Shown piece after piece: positions 1 to 7,712 of a stretch of DNA of 64,000 nt. The DNA is from Anaerolineae bacterium. Its GTDB lineage: Bacteria; Chloroflexota; Anaerolineae; Anaerolineales; Anaerolineaceae. The stretch is taken from NCBI GenBank assembly GCA_013178095.1, contig JABLXK010000004.1, positions 124,001 to 188,000 on the forward strand, written 5' to 3'. How positions within the stretch are numbered: the first letter of the stretch is position 1; every line of letters begins with the position of its first letter. The notes beneath the pieces were generated by a model. It saw nothing but the letters and a program-made list of their open reading frames with translations. It made no database searches and had not been told where the DNA came from. The position numbers and the translations under genes were made by a program.

Positions 1-307
1 GCAGCGAATACAAAATATCCGCCTCGCGCAGCTGCTGTTGCAGCTGGATGATCTGGCTCTGCAAATTGGCAACTTCATCTTCCAGTTCATTATTACGCTG
101 AATCAAAGCGGTCACGTCGCGGGGAAGCGTGAAAAAATCGTAGACCGCCATGAACCTTTCCGACAGCCAACGTTGAGCCGCCACAAAAGGATCCATGACA
201 ACCCCCAGAATGGGACGCAGGAAACCGCTGACGGCGAGGAACAGAATGCCGACAACGATAAACACAACTACTGCGTTACGCAGCGTGCCGGGCGAAACAG
301 GTTTCAT
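1..307 (-). CDS. mreC: MreC, rod-shape-determining protein (partial, C-terminus off window)
   Basis: About 102 N-terminal residues are visible and the frame runs off the left edge without a stop. The start is the ATG read from 307 on the minus strand. Residues 8-30 form one hydrophobic membrane anchor after a short cytoplasmic tail. From about residue 68 a Gln/Glu/Leu-rich coiled coil begins, which is the N-terminal layout of MreC. In the family this coiled coil lets MreC dimerise in the periplasm and link MreB filaments to peptidoglycan synthases. It lies directly downstream of mreB in the same orientation with a 24-bp gap, the standard mreBC order, and this supports the call strongly. The beta-barrel half that would confirm the family is outside the window. 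Confidence 0.85.
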   Translation of the reverse strand, partial: MKPVSPGTLRNAVVVFIVVGILFLAVSGFLRPILGVVMDPFVAAQRWLSERFMAVYDFFTLPRDVTALIQRNNELEDEVANLQSQIIQLQQQLREADILYSL

Positions 308-331
308 GATTAATGTGTATTATGCCAGAAA

Positions 332-1399
332 TCAGGCCGATTTTGGCTTGGAACGATCCACATCTACCAGTAAATGCTGGAAACGATCCAGGTCCTCCAG
401 CACAATTCCCGCCCCACGCGCCACGCATGTCATCGGGTCTTCGGCTAACCAGACATGCATTTTGAGTTCGTTTGCCAGCCGCTGCACCAGATTCTGTAAT
501 TGCGAACTGCCGCCGGCCATGCATATACCTGTATCGAGCAGATCAGCGCCGATTTCAGGGGGCGCCTCATCCAGCGCGTCCTTGATGGTATCGATGATTA
601 CCTGCAGCGAGGGCTGCAAGGCTTCGCGTATCTCTATTGAGGAAATCTCCAATGCTTCAGGTAAACCGCTGACCAAATTCCGGCCGCGGATGGTCATGGT
701 CTTTTCCGTTTCGAGCGGGTAAGCCGAACCAACCTGGATTTTGATCTCTTCCGCCATGCGTTCGCCGATGAACAGGTTGTATTTATTGCGGATGTAATTG
801 ATGATATCCTGATCCATTTCGTCGCCGGCAACGCGCAAAGAACGGGATACCACGATGCCGCCTAACGAACTGATCGCCACTTCCGTTGTTCCGCCGCCGA
901 TATCCACAATCATGGTTCCGCGGATATCCGCCAAGGGTAAACCGGCTCCCAGACTGGCCGCCATGGGTTCGTCGATCAGGTAAACCTCGCGGGCGCCCGC
1001 GGCCATGGCCGCGTCGAAAACCGCGCGTTTCTCCACTTCCGTCGCGCCGGTGGGAATTCCAATCACCACGCGGGGGCGTGGCATGGGAACGATGGATTGC
1101 TGGTGGACACGGCCGATGAAATAACCCAACATGGCCTGCGTGATTTCGAACTCGGAAATAACACCGTCGCGCAGCGGCCGCAGTGCAATGATATTGTTCG
1201 GAGTGCGCCCGATCATCTCCTTGGCCTGCGCGCCAATCGCCAGCGGTCTGCGCGTTCTTTTATCGATTGCCACCCAGGAAGGCTCCTGGATCAAGATGCC
1301 CTTTCCCCTTACGTAGATGAGGGTATTCGCGGTACCCAAGTCGATACCCAAATCAAGCGAGAACAGCCCCATCAGCCAGTTTACCGGATTTGTAACCAA
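332..1399 (-). CDS. mreB: MreB, actin-like rod-shape protein
   Basis: This 355-residue actin-fold ATPase has the phosphate-1 motif LGIDLGTANT near the N-terminus, the phosphate-2 motif IVDIGGGTTEVA in the middle and the adenosine motif MAGGSSQL near the C-terminus. MreB polymerises under the inner membrane and directs lateral peptidoglycan synthesis. The chosen start is TTG at 1399 because an AGGAG sits 8 nt upstream. The next Met (ATG at 1372, ahead of GLFSLDLG) matches the usual family N-terminus but has no Shine-Dalgarno, so translation may add nine residues. It is the first gene of an mreBC unit and diverges from the tRNA-Gly gene. Length is normal for the family. Confidence 0.96.
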   Translation of the reverse strand: MVTNPVNWLMGLFSLDLGIDLGTANTLIYVRGKGILIQEPSWVAIDKRTRRPLAIGAQAKEMIGRTPNNIIALRPLRDGVISEFEITQAMLGYFIGRVHQQSIVPMPRPRVVIGIPTGATEVEKRAVFDAAMAAGAREVYLIDEPMAASLGAGLPLADIRGTMIVDIGGGTTEVAISSLGGIVVSRSLRVAGDEMDQDIINYIRNKYNLFIGERMAEEIKIQVGSAYPLETEKTMTIRGRNLVSGLPEALEISSIEIREALQPSLQVIIDTIKDALDEAPPEIGADLLDTGICMAGGSSQLQNLVQRLANELKMHVWLAEDPMTCVARGAGIVLEDLDRFQHLLVDVDRSKPKSA

Positions 1400-1457
1400 T
1401 TAACGCTCTCCTGTTTGTATAAGCGGTATTCTCGATATTACCTTAAAATCGGGCAGT

Positions 1458-1471
1458 ATTATAACATTATA
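1458..1471 (-). promoter_or_regulatory. Candidate mreB promoter, two overlapping-register -10 boxes
   Basis: Two TATAAT hexamers lie in tandem on the minus strand (1471-1466 and 1463-1458), about 60 bp upstream of the mreB start. No good -35 is seen at 16-18 bp; a TTCAAA lies 15 bp upstream of the first box. The position is right, but the hexamers alone are weak evidence in this A+T-rich gap. Confidence 0.35.
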
Positions 1472-1518
1472 ACGAATAATCCAGATTTTGAACGTTTTTA
1501 GCCTGTTCCCGCAACTGC

Positions 1519-1547
1519 TTGACAGCCCTTTCCGCAATCGCTATAAT
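1519..1547 (+). promoter_or_regulatory. Consensus sigma-70-type promoter of tRNA-Gly
   Basis: TTGACA (1519-1524) and TATAAT (1542-1547) are separated by exactly 17 bp. Both hexamers are perfect consensus. The predicted start of transcription is near 1554, only about 6 nt before the mature tRNA, as is common for stable RNA genes. Confidence 0.9.
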
Positions 1548-1559
1548 TTCAAGTCGATT

Positions 1560-1631
1560 GCGGGTGTAGCCAAGTGGTAAGGCAGTAGCTTCCCAAGCTA
1601 CCATTCGTGGGTTCGAATCCCATCACCCGCT
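1560..1631 (+). tRNA. tRNA-Gly, anticodon CCC
   Basis: A full cloverleaf folds. The 7-bp acceptor stem pairs 1560-1566 with 1624-1630. The D arm is followed by an anticodon stem GTAGC/GCTAC around the loop TTCCCAA, and the T arm has the TTCGAAT loop. Anticodon CCC reads GGG. The discriminator is U and the 3' CCA is not encoded, so CCA addition is needed; a nucleotidyltransferase that could do this is encoded at 45458-46954. Confidence 0.96.
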
Positions 1632-1635
1632 CTTT

Positions 1636-2421
1636 TTATTTAAGCTGCCGCACCAGATCTCCCAGATCTTCCATAATGATATCCGGTTGAAAATCTGATT
1701 CAATCAAGTCTTCTGGCTTGGTCTCCCCAGAGAGCACCAGGATGGTCTTGATGCCAGCCTGGCCCAAAGCGATATCGGTATACAGCCGATCCCCGATCAT
1801 GGCGATCTGGTCCAGACTATATCCAGTTTTTTCCACCACAGCGTTGACGATGTGCGCCTGGGGCTTGCCGATGACCACGTCCGGTTTCCTTCCGGTGGAA
1901 GCTTCGATCATCGCCATAAACGAGCCGATATCCGGCATAAACCCGTTCTCGGTCGGGCAATTGAAATCCGGGTGCGTGGCGATATAAGGTTTGCCTGCCC
2001 GCAGGAAATCGCAGAATTTCCAGATTTTTTCGTAGGTAATGCTGGTATCAAAACCCAACACGGCGTAATCCGGATTCTGATCCGTGAGCACAAAACCATA
2101 CTTCTGAAACTCGTCTTCCAGGGCTGTTGTACCTACCAGGTAAATGCGTGCTGCGGGTTTTAATTGATTCAGGTATATGGCAGTGGCTTCTCCGGAAGTA
2201 AAGATTTTTTCTTCCGGGACGTTGTATCCCAACTTGCGAATCTTCTGCGCGTACAATCCGGCATGCTTGGAAGAATTATTGGTCAGGAAAAGATAATCCA
2301 GGTCATTCTCTCGCAAGTAGTTCATAAATTCCAAGGCGCCGGGAAGAAGCTTATCTCCCAAATAAAACGTGCCGTCCATGTCGAGCATGTAGCAGCGGAT
2401 TTTTTTTAATTGATCGATCAT
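1636..2421 (-). CDS. HAD-IIA family phosphatase (NagD-like)
   Basis: This 261-residue haloacid-dehalogenase-type sugar- or nucleotide-phosphate phosphatase has the nucleophile motif LDMDGTFYLGD (Asp14 and Asp16), an LTNNSS motif II, the conserved Lys in VIGKPQ and the acidic MIGDRLYTDI motif IV. This is the full class IIA (NagD/PGP-like) set with its C2 cap. The start is the ATG at 2421; an in-frame TTG 42 nt upstream adds residues unlike the family. It ends 4 bp after the convergent tRNA, so the two transcripts converge. The substrate cannot be read from the sequence. Confidence 0.9.
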   Translation of the reverse strand: MIDQLKKIRCYMLDMDGTFYLGDKLLPGALEFMNYLRENDLDYLFLTNNSSKHAGLYAQKIRKLGYNVPEEKIFTSGEATAIYLNQLKPAARIYLVGTTALEDEFQKYGFVLTDQNPDYAVLGFDTSITYEKIWKFCDFLRAGKPYIATHPDFNCPTENGFMPDIGSFMAMIEASTGRKPDVVIGKPQAHIVNAVVEKTGYSLDQIAMIGDRLYTDIALGQAGIKTILVLSGETKPEDLIESDFQPDIIMEDLGDLVRQLK

Positions 2422-2509
2422 CGTTATTAAGCCTACGCAATGAATTTTAAATTTGCCCTGCAATTCTAAACCATTTCCGCTTTCCCTGTCTTGGAATCGA
2501 TAAGCATTT

Positions 2510-2515
2510 TATAAT
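2510..2515 (+). promoter_or_regulatory. Candidate -10 box upstream of the membrane gene cluster
   Basis: A perfect TATAAT lies 28 bp before the ATG at 2544. The -35 region at 17 bp (TGTCTT) is poor. It is listed because it is the only promoter-like site in front of the 2.5-7.5 kb gene set. Confidence 0.35.
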
Positions 2516-2543
2516 GGGGACAGTAGGATTCTGACAACAAAGC

Positions 2544-4634
2544 ATGCTTAATAAATTATTCCTTAATATGAAAGAAATCCGAAGGCAGCCCTGGTTATGC
2601 GCCATCTCGCTAGTATCGGGCTGCTGTCTCGCGTTGCTGATCTATTTCTATCATTGGCAGCTGCCGCTTTTCAGCAAGAGCCGACTGATTTTCGCCGGCC
2701 TGGCGGCAGTCTTTTTCTCGCTTGGAATTGCTTTTTTCCTGTATTTCAAAACCATCCCGCTTTATCGATCATACAGCCGGCGCAAGCAGTTGCTCATTGG
2801 AGGGATGGTCGGTTTGGCAGTTATTTTATCCATTTTCCTGTTTGCCTATCCCATACCGCATCTCTATCCGCTTTATCCGGAGCATTCTCTTGAAATCAAA
2901 GTCGACATGCTGGATACACCGCAAGAGTTGCAGGGGATTGCAATCAGCCATTTAGAACTGGCTTTCCGGGATGTCAGTTTCAATGAACTTGAGATCGACG
3001 GCCGCTACGAAATTCGCGAGGATTCCATCTTTTTCCCCTCCGGTCAAACAATCCGTATCTACTGGCGGGGAATCACAGGCGAAAAAACTGCCCTTACATT
3101 TCTGGCTGCTGATGCCCCGGTCAACGCCCGCGTTGCATGGGATGGGAATGAAGAGGTGCTGGCGCTGCAATCCGACGGCAATTTTGCACCCACGCTTTCC
3201 ACGAATTTTCAGGTAAATTCGTTTGAATTTCTTATTATTAAATCGGCTGTCAGCATCCTGGTTGCTGTGGCTGCCTTTGTTTTATTAACAGGCATGTTCA
3301 GCCCCGCTCCGTATACCAGCATTCTTCTTGCTGTCTGGCTGCTGGTTTATCTGCTCTATTACCCCGGTATCATCGGCACGGTGAATATCATCGCCGTCGA
3401 TGAATTGCTGCAAGGCCATCCATCCGACTGGCATCCACTGGCGTACACCTTGTTGACCGCATTCAGCATCCGCTATCTAGCTTCTGCCTCATCCATTCTA
3501 CTCCTGCAAATTGCGAGCCTGGCATTGGTGTATGGAAAAGCCTTCATTTTTATCCAAAAGAACGGCATCCCGCGCGCCTGGCTTGTCCTTTTCACCTGGT
3601 TGGTTGCGTTATGGCCGGCCAACATATTCTCGGTGATCACCCTCACCAATGATATTCCCTACAGTATCGCCTTGCTGGCGTTGACTTTTTTAGCAATCAG
3701 GATCGTAACGACCAAAGGCGGATGGCTAAACCATCCCACCAATCTCCTTTTCCTGGCGCTTGGCGCTTCACTCGCAGTCCTGTTCCGCTATAACGGCATT
3801 CCTGCTGTCGCCTTATTCGTAATTTGTATTTTTGCCTGTTACCCGAAATACTGGCTGCGAATCGCGCTGGTTATTCTGATCGTAACCAGCGCCTGGTTTA
3901 CAACCACCGGGCCGCTTTCGAATGCTTTAAACGTCACCCAGGAATCCGAAGGTCAATTCGACAATATCCTGCTGCATCATATCAGCGCCCATGTGGCAGC
4001 CGGCACACCGCTCACTGTGGAAGAATCCGCTTACCTGGATAGCCTTTTACCGCTTAAAGAATGGAAATACTCCTGCTGCACCAACACGGCTATGTGGCTG
4101 AATTCCGATTTTGATCGGGATGTTTTTCATGCCAATTCGGACTATAACCGCCGATTGGAACTTTCATTATTCACAAGGAATCCCTCCCTGGAATTCAGGC
4201 ACATGTTATGCGCCAGTGATTTGATCTGGAATCCCATCGATGGTTGTGAAATCCAACATCCGCAGCTCGAATTTCTCAAAGGGAAATATTTCTGGACCGG
4301 AAGTTATTTCCCGCAATATCAGGAGAATTCGCTTCTGCCATTGTTAATTGAACCTGTATCCGCTTTCTTGTATCGTCTGGATTCAATCCCGCTGCTATCG
4401 GCGCTTTTTTGGCGGCCTGCCTGGTTTTTGTATCTTTCGCTTGCCTGCGCAGCAATTCTATGCCTGCGCTTTAGAAATCCACGTTGGCTGTTATCCATTA
4501 CTCCGGTTTTTGGGCAATCTGCGTTCCTTCTATTATTTAACCGCGTACAGAATTTCCGCTATCAGTATTGCGCTGTCCTGATAGGTTTTCTGCTAATCTG
4601 CATGGTTTTTTATAGACCACCGATCAAAAAATAG
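2544..4634 (+). CDS. Large multi-pass membrane protein, GT-C-like (resembles DUF6020)
   Basis: This 696-residue integral membrane protein has roughly 12-14 hydrophobic segments: about four near the N-terminus, a soluble beta-rich insert at about 115-225, then repeated helices to the end. A motif VDELLQGHPSDWHPLAYTLL follows a long helix and resembles the acidic first-loop region of GT-C and DUF6020 proteins. GT-C enzymes transfer sugars from polyprenyl-phosphate donors on the outer face of the membrane. It starts a plus-strand group with a small membrane protein, a second GT-C protein and a GT2 enzyme, which fits an envelope-glycan role. Family assignment is by memory of motif style and is not certain; substrate unknown. 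Confidence 0.6.
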   Translation: MLNKLFLNMKEIRRQPWLCAISLVSGCCLALLIYFYHWQLPLFSKSRLIFAGLAAVFFSLGIAFFLYFKTIPLYRSYSRRKQLLIGGMVGLAVILSIFLFAYPIPHLYPLYPEHSLEIKVDMLDTPQELQGIAISHLELAFRDVSFNELEIDGRYEIREDSIFFPSGQTIRIYWRGITGEKTALTFLAADAPVNARVAWDGNEEVLALQSDGNFAPTLSTNFQVNSFEFLIIKSAVSILVAVAAFVLLTGMFSPAPYTSILLAVWLLVYLLYYPGIIGTVNIIAVDELLQGHPSDWHPLAYTLLTAFSIRYLASASSILLLQIASLALVYGKAFIFIQKNGIPRAWLVLFTWLVALWPANIFSVITLTNDIPYSIALLALTFLAIRIVTTKGGWLNHPTNLLFLALGASLAVLFRYNGIPAVALFVICIFACYPKYWLRIALVILIVTSAWFTTTGPLSNALNVTQESEGQFDNILLHHISAHVAAGTPLTVEESAYLDSLLPLKEWKYSCCTNTAMWLNSDFDRDVFHANSDYNRRLELSLFTRNPSLEFRHMLCASDLIWNPIDGCEIQHPQLEFLKGKYFWTGSYFPQYQENSLLPLLIEPVSAFLYRLDSIPLLSALFWRPAWFLYLSLACAAILCLRFRNPRWLLSITPVFGQSAFLLLFNRVQNFRYQYCAVLIGFLLICMVFYRPPIKK

Positions 4635-4647
4635 TTGAGGAGGCTTT

Positions 4648-4869
4648 ATGCCGGTTGACTTGAGAAAATACCAGACTCAAACCAAATTCCGCCTGATCCT
4701 TTGGTTTTTTATCCTCTTATTCACGCTGGGTTTGGGTTTGATCTGGCTCATCTACGGACGTCAGGCTGCCTTGCTGGGTCTCCTGTGCCTGCTGGGAACA
4801 GCAATCCCTATTGGGCTGATCGTGATGGCGCTTTTCGGCCTGGACCTCATTGTAAAGAAGAAGCAATAA
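4648..4869 (+). CDS. Small two-helix membrane protein
   Basis: This 73-residue protein has a basic N-terminus, two hydrophobic helices (about 17-35 and 40-65) separated by a short IYGRQA turn, and a Lys-rich C-terminal tail. A strong GAGGAGG Shine-Dalgarno precedes the ATG, and the gap from the preceding gene is 13 bp, so it is almost certainly translated and co-transcribed. No family is recognised. It may be an accessory subunit of the neighbouring membrane glycosyltransferases; this is inferred from position only. Confidence 0.7.
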   Translation: MPVDLRKYQTQTKFRLILWFFILLFTLGLGLIWLIYGRQAALLGLLCLLGTAIPIGLIVMALFGLDLIVKKKQ

Positions 4870-4920
4870 TCGATTTTCGGGCTGGACGGGTATTTTCACG
4901 TGTTTGCGCCTGAATCTGTT

Positions 4921-6465
4921 ATGATTAAATCCATGCGAAATTTCTTCAAGTCCGATCTGGCAATCATCACTTTGATCGCAATCCTGGCGCTGGCTGTGCA
5001 ATTATTTTTTCTGAACCCGCCCATTCTCAGCGACCAGATGGAATATTATGTCACCGCTTTGCGGCTCCCCCGCCTGCCCTCCAACCCCAATATCGGCAGC
5101 ATGCGCATCGGATTGGAGTTGCCGGTTGCGTTTTTATATCGCATTTTTGGCAGTTCCGAAGTGGCTTATTACGCATTCCCTCTGTTCTGTTACGCTTTAT
5201 TGGCTGCGAGCGTCTATCTGATCGCAAAAAGTCTCTTCTCTCGGCGGGTTGGAATCTTTGCTGCCCTTTGGACCATCTTCTTCCCCAACCTGATACTGGA
5301 TGCCGGTCATTTACTGCCGGATGTTCCTGCCACAGCGATTTCCGCGGCGGCTTTTGCCTTGTTATTCACGTACTTCAGCCATCAGGGAATCCAGCGGGAT
5401 TTTGCATCGCGGCAGAGCCGCCTGGTGTTGATCATAGCCGGATTATTATTCGGATGGTCTTATCTGATCAAAGAATACCTGGCTATCCTGTTTTTTTTGA
5501 TACCCGCCGTATTCTGGATACTGAAAATACCATTTAAACATCTGGTTCCGATGGCGCTCGCCATGCTGGCAATGTATGCCCTGGAAGCTGCAATTGGAAT
5601 CCTGTATTACCACAACCCCTTCATCCGCTTCATGGCAGCCAATCCCCGCGAAACTACCGGTGAGATACAAAAGGACGTTTACCGGATCGTTAATTATTTC
5701 GCCTTGTTGGTCATCAAAGCTGGCGGCGATGGCATCCTGGCTGTTATGGGATTGGGAATTGTCAACAGCATTATCGGTGTCTTCAAAAGGGAAAAACGCC
5801 ATATTTTTCTTCTCGGTTGGATCTTGATAATCTACGTCCTGTTTACGGTTGCCGGTCTGCTGCCGGTAATCTTCAACTGGGAAGGCATTGTTCTTTTGCG
5901 CTTGCACAAATTTCGCTACTGGGTACCAATATTGCCGCCGTTGGTGATCGCTGGCGCAGCAGTCCTGGACCGGATAATCACCTGGCTGTCCCTGCAGATC
6001 AAACTGAATAAAGCCGCTGAAAAACTCTTCGTGTCGATCCTGATGGCCGGTATTCTGATCGTGGTCACCGGACGCGGCCTCATGACCATCCAGTCCGATC
6101 CGGACTTCATACGCAACGGCAAAGGCCACTACCTTGAACTGCGTGCATACCTTGAAAACCACGACGACCCGCAGGGAATCATTTGGATCGATCGCGATAA
6201 CAAGCGGGCTTTTGAACGCATCCTGCCCATGTACGTCCGCAATCCGTTTGGGAAATTGGTTTGGCATGGGAAATTCAAGTATATAAACACCGATGATCTC
6301 TATCTGCGTGCCGAGGAGATCGATGAAGGGATGATCATCATTGATCGTGACTTTATGGTACCGGAACTGTATCATGTACCGGAATATCTGGCTGATCCGC
6401 CGGATAACTGGCAGCTGGTTTTTGAAAGCAGTAATCAGAAAATTGCTCTATATTCGGTAAACTAA
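4921..6465 (+). CDS. GT-C family membrane glycosyltransferase (PMT/ArnT-like)
   Basis: This protein of about 514 residues has around ten membrane helices. After the first helix comes a loop with an acidic SDQMEYYVTA segment, the place where PMT/ArnT-type GT-C enzymes carry their catalytic Asp/Glu, followed by an amphipathic stretch and helix pairs typical of the family. The C-terminal 100 residues are a small soluble domain. Start choice is uncertain: ATG 4921 and ATG 4933 are both possible, neither has a clear Shine-Dalgarno, and a GTG at 4900 is in frame. Such enzymes use polyprenyl-phosphate-linked sugars. The GT2 enzyme next door could make that donor. Confidence 0.75.
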   Translation: MIKSMRNFFKSDLAIITLIAILALAVQLFFLNPPILSDQMEYYVTALRLPRLPSNPNIGSMRIGLELPVAFLYRIFGSSEVAYYAFPLFCYALLAASVYLIAKSLFSRRVGIFAALWTIFFPNLILDAGHLLPDVPATAISAAAFALLFTYFSHQGIQRDFASRQSRLVLIIAGLLFGWSYLIKEYLAILFFLIPAVFWILKIPFKHLVPMALAMLAMYALEAAIGILYYHNPFIRFMAANPRETTGEIQKDVYRIVNYFALLVIKAGGDGILAVMGLGIVNSIIGVFKREKRHIFLLGWILIIYVLFTVAGLLPVIFNWEGIVLLRLHKFRYWVPILPPLVIAGAAVLDRIITWLSLQIKLNKAAEKLFVSILMAGILIVVTGRGLMTIQSDPDFIRNGKGHYLELRAYLENHDDPQGIIWIDRDNKRAFERILPMYVRNPFGKLVWHGKFKYINTDDLYLRAEEIDEGMIIIDRDFMVPELYHVPEYLADPPDNWQLVFESSNQKIALYSVN

Positions 6466-6552
6466 TATAAACTCAACCTGATTCATTTAACTAGAAGACG
6501 AAATATTAGATCGGGATTAATAAAAACGACATGTGCAATTAAGCAGGCACTT

Positions 6553-7509
6553 ATGAGAAAAGAAAAAAAACTTCTGGTATATATACCGGCACTGAATGAA
6601 GAGAGCCACATCGATCATGTAATTCGCCAAATACCCAAATCGATCGAGGGTATCCATTCGGTGGATTGCCTGGTGGTCGATGATGGCAGTTCAGATAATA
6701 CCGCCGCAGTGGCCATCTCAGCCGGGGCGCACGTGGTCAGCCACGGCCGTAATCAAGGCGTCGGCATGGCTTTCCAGTCTGCCGTGCAATACGCATGGGA
6801 AAACGACTATGATCTTCTGGTCGGGATCGATGCTGACGGCCAATTCGACCCGGCCGAAATTCCCATGCTGATTCAACCCCTGCTGGATAATCGGGCAGAT
6901 ATGGTGGTCGGGAATCGCTTTACCCAAGGCAGGCCTGAATATATGCCTCCAATTAAATTCAGGGGCAACAAGATGGTAGCCGCCCTGGTCAGCTCCATCA
7001 GCGGACAAAAATTTCAGGATGTCTCATGCGGCTTTCGCGCTTATAATCGCGAAGCCCTGCTGCGCTTGAATGTCTTTGAGAAATTTACTTACACCCACGA
7101 AAGCATCCTTTCCCTGGTATACCAGGGGCTGCGTGTGATGGAAATGCCCATCAGCATCCGCTATTTTCCCGAACGCAAGTCGCGAGTTGCCGGCTCCATC
7201 TCCAATTACGCATCCAAAACCAGCAAGATCATTTTGCGCGTGCTGTTGGATTACCGTCCCTTGCGGGTATTCGGAATGCTCGGGTCAATCTTCTTTATCA
7301 TCGGCCTGGCATTTGAAATCTTCCTCTTTGCTTTTTACATGATCAACGGTTCGTTCACGCCTTACAAATCTGCCGGCTTCATCGGTTTGGGATTCATCAT
7401 TTTTGGCATGCTGATCTTCCTGGTCGCGTTGATCGCCGAAATGATCAACCGCCTGCGCCAAAGCCAGGACCGGTTAATGGTTGAGCTGAAAAGACGTCGG
7501 TTTAAATAA
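6553..7509 (+). CDS. GT2 glycosyltransferase with C-terminal membrane anchor (polyprenyl-phosphate sugar synthase type)
   Basis: This 318-residue GT-A fold protein has the N-terminal YIPALNEE strand-loop, a VVDDGSSD nucleotide-binding motif and the DADGQF (DxD-type) metal motif. Two C-terminal helices (about 236-262 and 272-300) anchor it. The layout is that of DPM1/GtrB-like enzymes, which charge polyprenyl phosphate with a sugar from a nucleotide donor on the cytoplasmic face. It is the last gene of the plus-strand cluster and is followed at once by a terminator. It plausibly supplies donor to the GT-C proteins upstream; the sugar is unknown. Confidence 0.85.
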   Translation: MRKEKKLLVYIPALNEESHIDHVIRQIPKSIEGIHSVDCLVVDDGSSDNTAAVAISAGAHVVSHGRNQGVGMAFQSAVQYAWENDYDLLVGIDADGQFDPAEIPMLIQPLLDNRADMVVGNRFTQGRPEYMPPIKFRGNKMVAALVSSISGQKFQDVSCGFRAYNREALLRLNVFEKFTYTHESILSLVYQGLRVMEMPISIRYFPERKSRVAGSISNYASKTSKIILRVLLDYRPLRVFGMLGSIFFIIGLAFEIFLFAFYMINGSFTPYKSAGFIGLGFIIFGMLIFLVALIAEMINRLRQSQDRLMVELKRRRFK

Positions 7510-7533
7510 GCAATTTTTTATTGTTTATTAATT

Positions 7534-7569
7534 AAAGTCATTCAAGTTTCTCCCTTGAATGACTTTTTT
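7534..7569 (+). terminator. Intrinsic terminator after the GT2 gene
   Basis: A 13-bp perfect stem (left arm 7534-7546, right arm 7554-7566) with a 7-nt loop runs into a T tract to 7569. It lies 24 bp after the GT2 stop and closes the 2.5-7.5 kb group. Confidence 0.9.
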
Positions 7570-7606
7570 CGTCTTCTTGCCGAATATGAAAAAACTGTTA
7601 ATTATA

Positions 7607-7636
7607 TTAACGTATGTTTACTATTTTTTGTATAAT
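7607..7636 (+). promoter_or_regulatory. Candidate promoter of the HD-GYP gene
   Basis: TTAACG (7607-7612), an 18-bp spacer and a perfect TATAAT (7631-7636). The predicted start near 7643 lies downstream of the first in-frame ATG (7614), which argues that translation begins later, at GTG 7713. Confidence 0.5.
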
Positions 7637-7712
7637 TATTAATGAGAACTTGCTCAATGAACCTTTCCACAATTCTATCTACTTTCTACACGATTCTTTT
7701 ATAGGTAATCAT

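Noticed and set aside
5446-6375. 309-codon frame on the minus strand opposite the GT-C gene
   Set aside because: Asp/Gln/His-rich composition and complete overlap with a convincing membrane protein on the other strand mark it as antisense noise.
7614-7712. 33-codon N-terminal extension of the HD-GYP protein from ATG 7614
   Set aside because: It precedes the predicted transcription start and has no ribosome-binding site; kept only as an alternative.
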